Shown: positions 24,104 through 33,486, numbered from the stretch's first letter. The stretch: DNA of 64,000 bases from G958296245 sp963664035 (GCA_963664035.2 OY760867.2:1178001-1242000); one strand, 5' to 3'. Numbers and translations are program-made. Notes: generated from the sequence alone by a model not told the origin.

Positions 24104-25235
24104 ATTGATCGCCTTGACCGCCCTGCTGCTCGCCGCCTGCAGCGACACCACCCCGCCAGAACCCATCCCCATCCCCACGCCCCAGCCCAGGCCCACCGCC
24201 GAAGCCCCCGCGCCCCAACCCACCCAGGCGCCCACCCCAGAGCCGACCCCACAAGCCGAGGCCTTCCAGTTCAACATCCCCGAAGTGGCGGAGGGGCTCG
24301 AAGGGCTGGTCGACTCCGTGGTCGAGACCAACATCGCGCAGGTGTCGGTCACGCTGCCGGACGGGCGCGTGTTCGTCGCGGGGGGCGCTGGGGAAGACCT
24401 GGCCCCGTCGGCTGCGGCGTACGTCCTGGCGCCGGCGACGGGCAGGTGGCGGACTCTGCCCCCGATGATCAACCCCCGCGTGCTCCATACGATAACCGTC
24501 CTCGCCGACGGCAACGTGCTGGTCGCGGGCGGCGTCAGCGAGGGCGTACCCATCGACGCCGCCGAGGTCTTCCTCCCCGATGAGGGCGCCTGGAGGCCCG
24601 CCGGAAACATGCCCTACGCCGTCGGCAGCCACGCCGCCACGCTCATGGACGACGGCAGGGTGCTGGTCAGCGGCGGCCAGGTCGACAGGGCGACCAGGGT
24701 CGCGTATCTCCAGGTGTACGACCCCGAGAGCGGGTCGTGGTCGGAGGCCCCGGGGATGCTGGAGGCCCGCACCGCGCACACCGCGACCCTGCTCCCGGAC
24801 GGCCGGGTGCTCATCGCCGGCGGCGCGCCCGCGCCCGACGCGATTACCGAGAGCGTCGAGGTCTTCGACGCGGCGACGAACACGACCTCGCCCGCGGCGG
24901 ACATGAACGGCCCGCGCGCATACCACACGGCCACCGTGCTGACGGACGGCACTTTGCTGGTCTCCGGGGGTTACGGCGAGTCGGACTTTGCCAAGGAGGC
25001 CGAGCTCTACGACCCGGCCGCGGGCGAGTGGACCAGGACGGGGGAGATGTACTTCGGCGCGATGCTGCTGCGTTCGGAGCTCCTGGCGGACGGAAGGGTC
25101 ATCACCTACGGAGGCAGCCGGGAGGGCCTCGAATTGACGATCCCGCAGGTGTACGACCCGGCCACCGGGACCTGGGGTGTGGCCGACCTGCGGCTGGAGC
25201 GCGCGCCGAGACCCGGCGAGGCGGACGTGGAGTAG
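24051..25235 (+). CDS. Kelch-repeat lipoprotein
   Basis: The 394-residue protein has a signal peptide ending in LLLAACS (lipobox, lipidated Cys), a long Pro/Thr-rich linker (about 33-70), then five or six kelch-type blades with the pattern DGRVLVSGG/VYDPESGSW/R-x-x-HTATLL (for example GNVLVAGGVSEG, GRVLIAGGAPAP, GTLLVSGGYGES). It is probably a surface beta-propeller. The ATG at 24051 lies inside the previous gene; a GTG at 24081 is an alternative. The first 18 residues are partly encoded by the right arm of the GxxExxY cassette. Confidence 0.82.
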   Translation: MEKARKLTSFVPLRALSGLIALTALLLAACSDTTPPEPIPIPTPQPRPTAEAPAPQPTQAPTPEPTPQAEAFQFNIPEVAEGLEGLVDSVVETNIAQVSVTLPDGRVFVAGGAGEDLAPSAAAYVLAPATGRWRTLPPMINPRVLHTITVLADGNVLVAGGVSEGVPIDAAEVFLPDEGAWRPAGNMPYAVGSHAATLMDDGRVLVSGGQVDRATRVAYLQVYDPESGSWSEAPGMLEARTAHTATLLPDGRVLIAGGAPAPDAITESVEVFDAATNTTSPAADMNGPRAYHTATVLTDGTLLVSGGYGESDFAKEAELYDPAAGEWTRTGEMYFGAMLLRSELLADGRVITYGGSREGLELTIPQVYDPATGTWGVADLRLERAPRPGEADVE

Positions 25236-25249
25236 GGCCGTTCCAGCTG

Positions 25250-26182
25250 CTAGCCCGATGCCAGCAGCGCCTCCACATCCGCCCTGGACGGCATCGCCTC
25301 CTGCGCGCCCGGCCTGGTGACCGCCAACGCCCCCGCGGCCGTGCCGTAGCCGACAGCCTCGCGCATCGACGCCCCCTCGGCGAGGGCGCACGTCATCGCC
25401 GCGCCGAAGGCGTCGCCCGCCGCGACCGTGTCCGTCGCCTCCACGTCGTATGAGCGAACGTGGCCCTCGTCCCCGCCGGACAGGTAGTATGCGCCGTCCT
25501 CGCCCAGCTTTAAGACCACCGCCCCCACCCCGCGCCCGACCAGCGCCCTGGCCGCCGCTGCCGCCGACGCCGTATCCGCGACCTCCACGCCGGTCAGCGC
25601 CTCGGCCTCCGTCTGGTTCGGCGTCAGCAGGTCCACCACCTCGTACGCCTCCGGGGGGAAGCCCACGGCCGGCGCCGGGTCCCAGACGACCCGCGCGCCC
25701 ATCTCCCTTGCGACGCGGGCGGCCTTCAGCGACGTGGCCGCCGGTATCTCCAGTTGGAGCATCAGCGCGTCCGCCCCCGCGAGCGCCGCCGCCGCCGCGC
25801 GGACCTGCGTGTCGTCGCAACGCATGTTCGCGCCGTATATGGCCACTATGTGGTTCTGGCGGGAGGCGTCCAGCAGTATCACCGCGATGCCCGACGCCGC
25901 GTCCGGGTCCTCCGCCACGCCCGTCACGTCCACGCCGTAGCCCCTCAGATCGTCCAGCATCCCCGGGCCGAACATGTCCCGGCCCACGCGGCCGACCATC
26001 TTCGTCGCGGCGCCCATCATGGCCGCCGCGACCGCCTGGTTGCCCCCCTTGCCGCCCGGCGCCGTGTAGAACTCGTCGCCAAGCACCGTCTCGCCGGGCG
26101 CGGGCAGCCTGGGAGCGGCCCCGATCAGGTCCATGTTGATGCCGCCGAGCACGACGATAGCCGGTCTCCGGTCTGCGCTCAT
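25250..26182 (-). CDS. rbsK: Ribokinase, PfkB family
   Basis: A 310-residue PfkB-type carbohydrate kinase. VVLGGINMDLIGAAPRLPAPGET is the ribokinase opening, FYTAPGGKGGNQAVAAAMMG the substrate-binding region, and TDTVAAGDAFGAAMTCAL holds the catalytic Asp (the usual GAGD is AAGD here). It phosphorylates ribose or a similar sugar. The start is the ATG at 26182 with AAGGAGG 7 bases upstream; the TTG 6 bases earlier overlaps the ribosome site. No transporter genes are nearby. Confidence 0.9.
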   Translation of the reverse strand: MSADRRPAIVVLGGINMDLIGAAPRLPAPGETVLGDEFYTAPGGKGGNQAVAAAMMGAATKMVGRVGRDMFGPGMLDDLRGYGVDVTGVAEDPDAASGIAVILLDASRQNHIVAIYGANMRCDDTQVRAAAAALAGADALMLQLEIPAATSLKAARVAREMGARVVWDPAPAVGFPPEAYEVVDLLTPNQTEAEALTGVEVADTASAAAAARALVGRGVGAVVLKLGEDGAYYLSGGDEGHVRSYDVEATDTVAAGDAFGAAMTCALAEGASMREAVGYGTAAGALAVTRPGAQEAMPSRADVEALLASG

Positions 26183-26231
26183 CGCCAACCTCCTTATATC
26201 CAGCCGCGACGATCCGGGCGCGCGGCACTCC

Positions 26232-27653
26232 TCAGGCGTAGCCGAACAGCGGCGGGAAGACTACTACTACGACCCCCGCCCAGATGCCGTATACGGGAAG
26301 GTACGCCGTCTGCCAGCGCGGGAGGGAGGCGAAGGCGCCGCGCCCCCCAAGGAACCGGGCGTAGAGCCAGGCGGACCAGGCAAGGTTGCACAGCAGCACG
26401 AGGTTCTCCCCTAGCGCCGCCGTCCTGTTGGGGGTGAAGCCGAACTCCGTAATGCGCCCCGCAATCGCGCCCAGCGCCAGCATGTCCACCGCGAGCGCCG
26501 CCGCAACCAGCAGCAGCGCCAACCAGTCGGAGACGCTTGGCGGCGCCTGCGGGTCGCGGGCCGAGACGGTGTATAGCAGCAGGCCGAGCACCAGCGCCAG
26601 CAGCAGGTCGAAGCCGATGAGCATCTCCCGCTCCAGGTCGGCCCACCCGCCGGTCGCCACCATCGCCCCAAGGAGCGCCAGCAGCATCAGGGCGAAGAGC
26701 GGCGTGAAGACGCGGGCGAGCATCGGCGCCATGTCCGCGACGAGGCCCCGCCTGCTCTCCACCAGCCAGGCGGCGACGATCACCGCGCCCATCGCGCCGC
26801 ACGGCAGCAGCCACTCCGTCGCCAGCGAGTCGACGCCCACCCCGATGGCGGAGAACATGAGCGCGGTGAGGACCGTGAAGACGCCGCCGCCCAGGGCGAA
26901 CAGCACGTAGTAGATGAACACCTCGCCGGAGAAGCGCACGAACTCCATGCGCGCCCCGGAGGAGCGCCAACGCTCCCCGGCGTATGCCGCGCCCACGACC
27001 AGCCAGAGCAGGATGGGCAAATGGAGCGCCGTGAGCATCTCCGTGGAGCCGCCCGGCTCGAACGGGTAGGCGTTGGCGAAGACCGCGGCCCCGGCGAACG
27101 CAAGCGCGATGCCGAGAACGCGCGCCGTCTCGAGGCCGCGCTTCCAGGCGAAGTAGCCGGCCAGCAGCGGCAGCGCGAACAGGCCGGCGTTGCGGGCGTA
27201 GAACCCCATGTCGTCGCCGCCTTCGAGACGGACGCCGAACAGCTCCGGGGCCTTCACCAGCAGCGCCGCCGCGACCGCCAGCCCCAGCACCGCGGCGAGC
27301 TCGGTACGCGCCGCCGTCCCGCCGCCGGGCGCGATCGCGGCGACCCCCTGCCCCGGGAGCGGCCCTCCGGCATCGTCCGCATCCGGCCCGGCTTCGGGCT
27401 GCTCCCACAACCGCCCGGCCTGGGCGCGCCCGAACTCGCGCGTGGCCGCGTCGATGCTCCCGACCCGCCTGAGCGCGACCAGGAAAGCCTCGCCTACGTC
27501 CAGCCCGGCGTCCCGGAGCCCAGCCGTCTCGTCCCGCAGCCGGCCTTCAAGCTCGTCCAGGCCGGGATCCCGGGCCGTCCGGCGGCGCTCCAGGTACGCC
27601 CGCCACTCGGCGATCCGGCTGTGCAGGGTATTTTCGCCCGCCTCGATACTCAC
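26232..27653 (-). CDS. Polytopic membrane protein with N-terminal HAAS-like domain
   Basis: The 473-residue protein begins with a soluble helical part (about 1-75: RIAEWRAYLERRR, LDELEGRLRDETAGLRDAG, EAFLVALRRVGS) that resembles the HAAS/permease-prefix signalling domain, then a low-complexity linker. Ten or so hydrophobic helices follow from about 115 to 470, which resembles DUF4153-type membrane proteins. Transport or signalling is not established. It lies 49 bases upstream of the ribokinase gene on the same strand. Confidence 0.7.
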   Translation of the reverse strand: MSIEAGENTLHSRIAEWRAYLERRRTARDPGLDELEGRLRDETAGLRDAGLDVGEAFLVALRRVGSIDAATREFGRAQAGRLWEQPEAGPDADDAGGPLPGQGVAAIAPGGGTAARTELAAVLGLAVAAALLVKAPELFGVRLEGGDDMGFYARNAGLFALPLLAGYFAWKRGLETARVLGIALAFAGAAVFANAYPFEPGGSTEMLTALHLPILLWLVVGAAYAGERWRSSGARMEFVRFSGEVFIYYVLFALGGGVFTVLTALMFSAIGVGVDSLATEWLLPCGAMGAVIVAAWLVESRRGLVADMAPMLARVFTPLFALMLLALLGAMVATGGWADLEREMLIGFDLLLALVLGLLLYTVSARDPQAPPSVSDWLALLLVAAALAVDMLALGAIAGRITEFGFTPNRTAALGENLVLLCNLAWSAWLYARFLGGRGAFASLPRWQTAYLPVYGIWAGVVVVVFPPLFGYA

Positions 27654-27724
27654 GTCGAATTCCGATCCCTGCCCGCTTTCGGATGGGATGTGACACTAAC
27701 GCGCACGCCTTGAGTGCCGCGCTT

Positions 27725-29713
27725 TCATACAGCGCCGATCCCCCTTCCAACTCCCTGTTCCAAGCCAAATAGTCCGAAGAGTTCTTCGCGGCTCATTTGG
27801 GCGGACAGATCCAGTGACACATCGTCGACGAGCTGGTCGAACAGGTCCTGTTTACCCTCAAGTATCTTGTCTATGCGTTCCTCAATGGTTCCGGCGCATG
27901 AGTACTTGATGACGTTGACTTTAACCGTCTGTCCCATGCGGTGGCTCCGGTCTTCAGCTTGGCGCTCTATGGCGGGATTCCACCAGCGGTCCAAGTGGAA
28001 CACGTAGGACGCCTCTTGCAGGTTCAGGCCTAAGCCGCCTACACGCAGGGACAAAATCAACGCCTTGTGCTCATCGCGGGTCTTGAACTGTTCGATGATG
28101 TCGGGGCGTTCTTGCTGGGGTATTTCGCCGGTGATAGTCAGCGGGGCCAAGTCTCGGAGATAATTGGCTGCGGCTGCTACGCCGGACGTGTCATTGGTGT
28201 ACTGAGAGAAGACCAGCGCTTTGTGTCCCTGAGCGATCAGTTGCTCCAAGCGTTCCTTGATATTTGCCAACTTGCTGGATTCGCCAGACTTGGGGTCGGC
28301 GTTGCATATCTGCTTCAAGCGAGTTATGAGTTCGAGAACGTGTTGGACGCCGACCTCGGCGCCCAGAGATTTCAGGTATACGATTCCTTCCTGCTCAGCC
28401 TTGTCGTAGCTGGCACGTTGATTGGGATCCAGTTCGATGACCACCTTCGTTACCTGCTTGGGTGGGAGGTCGTCCAGGACTTCGCCCTTCTTGCGCCGGA
28501 GTTGGAGGTCGCGGTGACGCGCCAATAGCTCCACACCCGGTCGGTAGCGTTTCGGCGCCTTGGAATCGTCGTGATCGACGAACTCCAGTATCGAGGCCAA
28601 GTCTTCCTCATGATTCTCTACGGGAGTGCCTGTCAGCGCCCATGAGCGCGTCCTTCGCAGTCCCTTTAGCGCATGACTGGTATCGTTGCGGTTCTTGATG
28701 CGTTGGGCCTCGTCGGCGACCACCACGTCCCATGTCTTCCGGCGCACTGGGGATTGCGTGTTGCCGCTGAAATCCGAGCGCAAGGTATCGTAGCTGACGA
28801 GGGTCACGTCTCTATCGGCCGCCCATTGCCACGAGCGATCGGACGTGGAGCCGCGAATGATGATCGCAGAAAGCTCTGGGGCCCACTTGGCGATCTCACG
28901 CCGCCACTGATTCAGAATGCTGGCCGGGGCCGCTATGAGGCACGACTTGACCTCTCGACGCACCCGGAGAATCCGTAGGGCAGCAATGGCCTGAATAGTC
29001 TTGCCGAGCCCCATGTCGTCGGCCAGAAGCAGCCTATGGTTGTCCAGCAACGCGCGAACGCCATCTCGCTGGAAAGGCATCAGTTCTCCGGGCCATTCCA
29101 GTTGGACATATTCCAGAGGAGCAGCCAAAACTGCCCATAGCCGCTCCGCAAGTGTCAACCCATATCGGCGCACCGACGGGGGGCATAGACTAACCACGGT
29201 AGACAGGCCGGAGACTGTCGTCATGGTCTGTACCCGCTCATCGTCGAAGGCTTCAGCCAAGCCCTCGGCGGCCCTATCGAACGGTTCGAAGGGGTTGGCC
29301 CGCTCCATTATTTCGCCTAGAGTGCGTCGGCTTCTCTTCCAGGGCCGCTCTGTGAGCCAAAGGGGGGCTATGGGTATCCCGGCCGTTCTGATAAGGCAAG
29401 TGGGTATACGGACTCGGATGTCCTTGGTGAATACTTCAGGAGGTATTTCGTCAGCCAGAGCTAGTATCAGTATCGGCGGCGAGGCGGAGGCCTGGAACAG
29501 TGACTTCGCAAGAGACGCCCCAGCTTCTCGTTGGCTGAGGGGGACATCCCGGTCTATGCGGGTGAAGCAGAACTCAAGCGGCTTACCCTGCTCCGAGGTC
29601 TGGAACAGCGCTGCCCTTATGCCCCTGCCGTCCTGCTCTTCAACGAATCGGAGCCAAGCTACTGTGCTGGGGCGGGTAATCTCCGCACTCGGATCGTCGA
29701 AAGGGATAGGCAC
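27725..29713 (-). CDS. SNF2-family helicase, last gene of a BREX-ATPase operon
   Basis: The 662-residue protein has a unique N-terminal part (1-205) and a SNF2 ATPase core: Walker A DDMGLGKT (232-239), DEAQ (334-337), LTGTPVENHEEDL, and the C-terminal lobe with KALVFSQYT, RVGGLGLNLQEASYVFHLD and RQAEDRSHRMGQT. SNF2 enzymes move on double-stranded DNA and remodel protein-DNA complexes. It follows the ATPase gene by 11 bases. Helicases of this type occur in several anti-phage systems (BREX types 3 and 5, DISARM). The 5' gene order here is different from those. Confidence 0.9.
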   Translation of the reverse strand: MPIPFDDPSAEITRPSTVAWLRFVEEQDGRGIRAALFQTSEQGKPLEFCFTRIDRDVPLSQREAGASLAKSLFQASASPPILILALADEIPPEVFTKDIRVRIPTCLIRTAGIPIAPLWLTERPWKRSRRTLGEIMERANPFEPFDRAAEGLAEAFDDERVQTMTTVSGLSTVVSLCPPSVRRYGLTLAERLWAVLAAPLEYVQLEWPGELMPFQRDGVRALLDNHRLLLADDMGLGKTIQAIAALRILRVRREVKSCLIAAPASILNQWRREIAKWAPELSAIIIRGSTSDRSWQWAADRDVTLVSYDTLRSDFSGNTQSPVRRKTWDVVVADEAQRIKNRNDTSHALKGLRRTRSWALTGTPVENHEEDLASILEFVDHDDSKAPKRYRPGVELLARHRDLQLRRKKGEVLDDLPPKQVTKVVIELDPNQRASYDKAEQEGIVYLKSLGAEVGVQHVLELITRLKQICNADPKSGESSKLANIKERLEQLIAQGHKALVFSQYTNDTSGVAAAANYLRDLAPLTITGEIPQQERPDIIEQFKTRDEHKALILSLRVGGLGLNLQEASYVFHLDRWWNPAIERQAEDRSHRMGQTVKVNVIKYSCAGTIEERIDKILEGKQDLFDQLVDDVSLDLSAQMSREELFGLFGLEQGVGRGIGAV

Positions 29714-29724
29714 TGTGGCGACTC

Positions 29725-31026
29725 TCAGACGGAGGAAGCAATCGGCTGCCGTTCGGTATCGTCGTCCTTGGATTCCCGTTCCAAGTCGACGTTCTCTTCA
29801 TACGTATGGCGGAACTCATCGCCCTCAGTTTCAGGGCTGTAGTCCGGGTAGAGTCGTAGTAGGTCCCATTCATTGATGGCGGCACGAACCTTGTAGCGCA
29901 TCCGGTTCTGGTATCCAGCCCCTCCAGCCTTCACGTCCACCCCAGGGGCCTTCCAGCCGTAGGCGGCTGTGTAAATCCTCCGCAGATTCTTCATCGCCTC
30001 CTTGACGTCGGCATCCGTCGGCTCGCTCAACGGCAAGCATTCCCGTTCCAGTAGGCGCATACCGGTATCGGCACGGGGCTCAATATGCTTGTACCGTTCA
30101 TTATTCGCCAGTCTAGGGCCTACATAATCACGGTCCTTCTTGTTGCCGTCAGGGCTGATGATTTCAGTGGCGAAGTCGCCGGTGATGGTACCCACAACCA
30201 CGAGCCCGAGATATGTCTCGCCGGCGGCATGCCCCATCCAGCGGGTCAACTCGGCGTATGATCTTCCCCTCTGGAGAAGGGAATACGAACCGACCAGTTC
30301 TATCTCGTCCAGCATCACTACCCATCCCTTGTAGCCTGCTGCCCTGATCAACTCAACTGCGAAACGGAGGCGTTGGGGCGGCAGATCCGCGGCTTTTGGC
30401 GCCCGGAAGGAGTAGCTCTTTGCTTGTCCTATCTGCCTGAGTCCATCTTTGACACGACTGATAAGGATTCTGTCGCCCGCCCAGAAATCCTCTATCTCGC
30501 TGTTCAACTCTAGGTCATTTGACCGTTCGTGGACAAGGAGGCTGGCCGGAAACATCTGGCTGATACCATTCGACTTGGTATCGTTTGCCCACCTGAAGAA
30601 GTCGGCGTAGTTTGGGGAATCAGGTTTCAGCGCCTGTCCCAGTTCCTCCATCAATCTGCCGCTACGATCGGGCATGCGGCCGTTGTCCGTTGCAGACTTG
30701 AACACTTTACCCAGATCGTACAGGGGCGTTTCCTTGCTGATGACCACCTTGCTACAGACGAAACCTCTGGATAGGGCCTGATCTTCCAAGTGGGTGAGCA
30801 GGTGAGACTTGCCGGAGCCGAAATCGCCGGAGACCAGCATTCCCTGAGCGCTGTCGGAGGCCTGTCCCCTGTCGGCAGTGTTAGCCAGCATGGTTTCGAA
30901 CTTACTTTCAATACTGGGTTGATTGCAACCAAGTATTTTCACAGCGTCCCTGTTGGGTACACCGTTGCGGAGAGCCTCTAGGGCCCGCCTTGAGGCCAAT
31001 ACGTTGTTTTCAGGGGCGTCTGCCAC
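29725..31026 (-). CDS. BREX-type ATP-binding protein (DUF2791, BrxD-like)
   Basis: A 433-residue P-loop ATPase with GDFGSGKS (67-74), a Walker B VVMLDE (236-241), a conserved Q-R-L-R-F-A helix and the region LGLVVVGTITGDFATEII (sensor 1). The layout fits DUF2791/BrxD ATPases of BREX-like systems. These are thought to act on or move along DNA in phage defence; the mechanism is unsettled. It lies 13 bases after a related protein lacking a P-loop and 11 bases before the SNF2 gene, so the two ATPases and the helicase are likely partners. Confidence 0.85.
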   Translation of the reverse strand: MADAPENNVLASRRALEALRNGVPNRDAVKILGCNQPSIESKFETMLANTADRGQASDSAQGMLVSGDFGSGKSHLLTHLEDQALSRGFVCSKVVISKETPLYDLGKVFKSATDNGRMPDRSGRLMEELGQALKPDSPNYADFFRWANDTKSNGISQMFPASLLVHERSNDLELNSEIEDFWAGDRILISRVKDGLRQIGQAKSYSFRAPKAADLPPQRLRFAVELIRAAGYKGWVVMLDEIELVGSYSLLQRGRSYAELTRWMGHAAGETYLGLVVVGTITGDFATEIISPDGNKKDRDYVGPRLANNERYKHIEPRADTGMRLLERECLPLSEPTDADVKEAMKNLRRIYTAAYGWKAPGVDVKAGGAGYQNRMRYKVRAAINEWDLLRLYPDYSPETEGDEFRHTYEENVDLERESKDDDTERQPIASSV

Positions 31027-31039
31027 TGCCCACCTCCCC

Positions 31040-32026
31040 TTACCCTAGCCTTACCAAAGACGCAGCGGGATTGACCCGGTTCCGGTCGCGGACGTCATCC
31101 ATAACGCGCGTGCGCAGGGCTTGGTAGATTCCATAGCCTCGGGTTCCACGGTCGCTCCCGTCATCGAGGAAGCGGTGGTTTGACACGACCACCAAGAGTG
31201 CGCCTGTCAACCGATCCACGCCGTCTACGAACTCCCGGAGCAGTTCGTAATGCTCCATGGTCATGGGTCTGGTGTAGTATCGCAGACCGTCTTTGGGGTT
31301 GCGAGCCAAGGTTACGCGGGAGTTATCGAACATGACGACAGTTCCTGCGTACCCTACGTGCTGGATCCAGTACAGGGCCGATTCAATGAAGTATCTGGCA
31401 GTGTTGCGATTGATGCTCGTGTGGATGGCGAAGGGTCTGACGCCGCTTATCCGCATGTTGTCACCTTTCAGCCAATCCAAGAGTGGCTGCCCGGTGTACT
31501 CCCCTCGGATGTCTTCCTGCAGACAGAGCTGAGACATACAGACGCGAAAGTCTCTTGTCATCTTCGTATTCTTAAATACGGCATTCTGTATCTTCGGCCT
31601 GATTTCTCTAATCACGAAACTGGCTTCGAGGTCATTCGCATTGGCGATGGCATCAAAGACATTGATTTCATCGCCAAAGGCGTCGATGTTCTTATGGGGA
31701 TATATTCCATCGACCCTATAGCCTTGTCCTGCAGCCATCCGTAGTATCATACGGCGGGCCAAGAGCCTCCAATCGACCTGACGGGCGAGGGTGAAGAAGA
31801 TATCTTGGGGCATATGAGCCCGCGCCACTTCAGCATTCACCTCGATGAAGAGATAATCCGACTTCCTGCATCGGATTTTTACTTTCTCGTACAGATCCTC
31901 TTTCGACTTCTCGCTCGAGGGTACTGCAAACTTGACCGACGCGCCGCCGTCCGCAACGAACGTCGAGAGGTACTCTTCGTCGATGACCTGTAGCCATTCT
32001 TGGAGAGCGATGGTGTTGGGCATCAT
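31040..32026 (-). CDS. BREX-type ATPase relative without a visible P-loop
   Basis: The 328-residue protein shows the DUF2791 opening (EWLQVIDEEYLSTFVADGGASVKFAV), where a Walker A would be expected, but FVADGGASVKF lacks the GKS/T signature. VEVNAEVARAHMPQDIFFTLARQVDWRLL follows, and the Walker B-like strand GTVVMFDNSR (228-237) lacks the catalytic Glu. It may be a regulatory or DNA-binding partner of the neighbouring active ATPase. Its start overlaps the stop of the upstream gene (ATGA). Confidence 0.75.
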   Translation of the reverse strand: MMPNTIALQEWLQVIDEEYLSTFVADGGASVKFAVPSSEKSKEDLYEKVKIRCRKSDYLFIEVNAEVARAHMPQDIFFTLARQVDWRLLARRMILRMAAGQGYRVDGIYPHKNIDAFGDEINVFDAIANANDLEASFVIREIRPKIQNAVFKNTKMTRDFRVCMSQLCLQEDIRGEYTGQPLLDWLKGDNMRISGVRPFAIHTSINRNTARYFIESALYWIQHVGYAGTVVMFDNSRVTLARNPKDGLRYYTRPMTMEHYELLREFVDGVDRLTGALLVVVSNHRFLDDGSDRGTRGYGIYQALRTRVMDDVRDRNRVNPAASLVRLG

Positions 32027-32823
32027 CCCGCCTCCGTAAATCGTATGCCGTAGTACTGAACGTACTCGCCCTTAGGCCCTACAAAGGGGAACACCCCCCT
32101 AGAGTTCCTAACGCCAGCGGACGCAGGGAAGGATACGGTGGCACCCGCCCTCGTCTTCGTCAAGCCGCTTGTCTCTATCTGGTAGAGGTCGCGGGCGAAG
32201 TCCATTGGTGTATAGTCACGTCCGCTGCCCGGCAGGGATATGAACAGCTTGTATATCCTAGCCAAGGGGACCACACGCCCCGGTCCGCCCTTCTTCAGGC
32301 GGTCCGAATAATCTTCCTTCACAAGCTCCGAGTACACCCCATACAGGGCCTCAAGGAAACGCCCGGCTGGGTATCGGCCGGGCTTCTCCTGGTTGCTGAG
32401 CAATATCCCGGCTAAGTGGGACGGCCTGATGGTCGAGACCTTCTTCTTGTCGATTCTAACCGCCCACTCACCCGGGAGAATTCGCACGATGGACGGGTGG
32501 GAGACCAATCGCTCATCCCGCTCGTAGATGTCCAAGCCGAGTTGCTTGGCGGCGCTGCGCAACTCGCCAGCGTAGCCTTTCTTGAGGTATTGCTCCGCTT
32601 CTTCGGCTTCGAAAGGCCACGACTGGACGGCGTTGAGCACCGCCTGCCGCAAGTTCCCAGACGCCGCGTCGAGTCGGTCTTGGGCCCTCTCGATTGCAGC
32701 GATGTTCCCCATCTTGGCGGCCTTTTGTAGCTGCTTGGCCTGGGATACCAAGGCCTTGGCCGCCTCCAGCGTTGAGTCCGCAGCCCTTTCGACGTCTCTG
32801 AACCCCTGCTCGAAGTTGTCCAT
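32023..32823 (-). CDS. Coiled-coil protein, first gene of the BREX-ATPase operon
   Basis: A 266-residue protein. Residues 1-80 are a helical, probably coiled-coil region (FRDVERAADSTLEAAKALVSQAKQLQKAAKMG). The rest (85-266) is a mixed alpha/beta domain with YERDERLVSHPSIVRILPGEWAVRID and VYSELVKEDYSDRLKKGGPGRVVPLARIYKLF. I do not recognise the domain. GGAG lies 8 bases before the ATG. The stop overlaps the next start, which shows that it belongs to the same operon as the two ATPases and the SNF2 helicase. Confidence 0.75.
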   Translation of the reverse strand: MDNFEQGFRDVERAADSTLEAAKALVSQAKQLQKAAKMGNIAAIERAQDRLDAASGNLRQAVLNAVQSWPFEAEEAEQYLKKGYAGELRSAAKQLGLDIYERDERLVSHPSIVRILPGEWAVRIDKKKVSTIRPSHLAGILLSNQEKPGRYPAGRFLEALYGVYSELVKEDYSDRLKKGGPGRVVPLARIYKLFISLPGSGRDYTPMDFARDLYQIETSGLTKTRAGATVSFPASAGVRNSRGVFPFVGPKGEYVQYYGIRFTEAG

Positions 32824-32895
32824 TCGTTACTCCAACCCGCGCCCGCCATCATATCAAAACGTGTCCCTGCTTGTATATGAGCAGACATAAGCGCA

Positions 32896-33482
32896 CAGGG
32901 CCTTTCAAAGTCAGGGTGGGAGTAGGACGACAGATGGCTGGGCATCGAGTCTCTGTGCTCTGCCCGTGAGAGGCTCCTTCGATGACCAGAGCGAGCAGGC
33001 GCCTCTGAGCAGAGTCAAGGCAATGTTCCTGAGCAGGCTGAGCACTGCGCCGCTGCCGTGGTGCTGCATGACGTGACGGTCTTCGCCGAAGCTATCATCC
33101 TTGATGTGGAACAAGCTGTTCTCGATGCCCCAATGCCCTCTCATCAGTGAGAGTGCTCGCCTGGGTCCGATGTGAGACAGGCTGGTGACGGCGTACTGCA
33201 CGCTTTCGGTCAACTGGTTGCTTTTGAGGTGTTTGACCAGCTTTCTGACCATGATCACATTGGATAGACCCGGAAAGTCGCTGTAGTCGGCAAGCTCCGA
33301 TGATAGCCACACGGCTCGCTGCTCCAGGGAATGCACTTTCCCACGCCTACGGCGATGGTCCGTTATGCCCCCGAATGCCTCCCGCAGCAGACTGAACTCC
33401 TCTGGCAACGACGGTGGCCCTCTCATTGCGCACCTCCTTGCCTCCTATTCTCGTACTTCTCTTAGACTTTGAAAAGGCCCTG
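32896..33482. mobile_element. Internally deleted ISAs1-family insertion sequence
   Basis: A 587-bp unit with ends CAGGGCCTTTCAAAGTC (32896-32912) and, inverted, GACTTTGAAAAGGCCCTG (33465-33482). No matching target duplication was found. It holds an in-frame deleted transposase gene. The same ends bound the cargo element at 5863-6727. Confidence 0.8.
32911..33426 (-). pseudogene. ISAs1-family transposase with large internal deletion
   Basis: The 171-residue frame joins the family N-terminus (LLREAFGGITDHRRRRGKVHSL) directly to the C-terminal part (SVQYAVTSLSHIGPRRALSL, RGHWGIENSLFHIKDDSFGED, SGAVLSLLRNIALTLLRGA). Family members are about 370 aa, so roughly 200 residues, including the first two catalytic acids, are missing. 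It cannot be active. Confidence 0.82.
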
Positions 33483-33486
33483 GCGT

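Noticed and set aside
32848..32876. Promoter for the BREX-type operon (minus-strand TATGAT)
   Set aside because: A -10-like box is present but there is no believable -35, so I did not list it.
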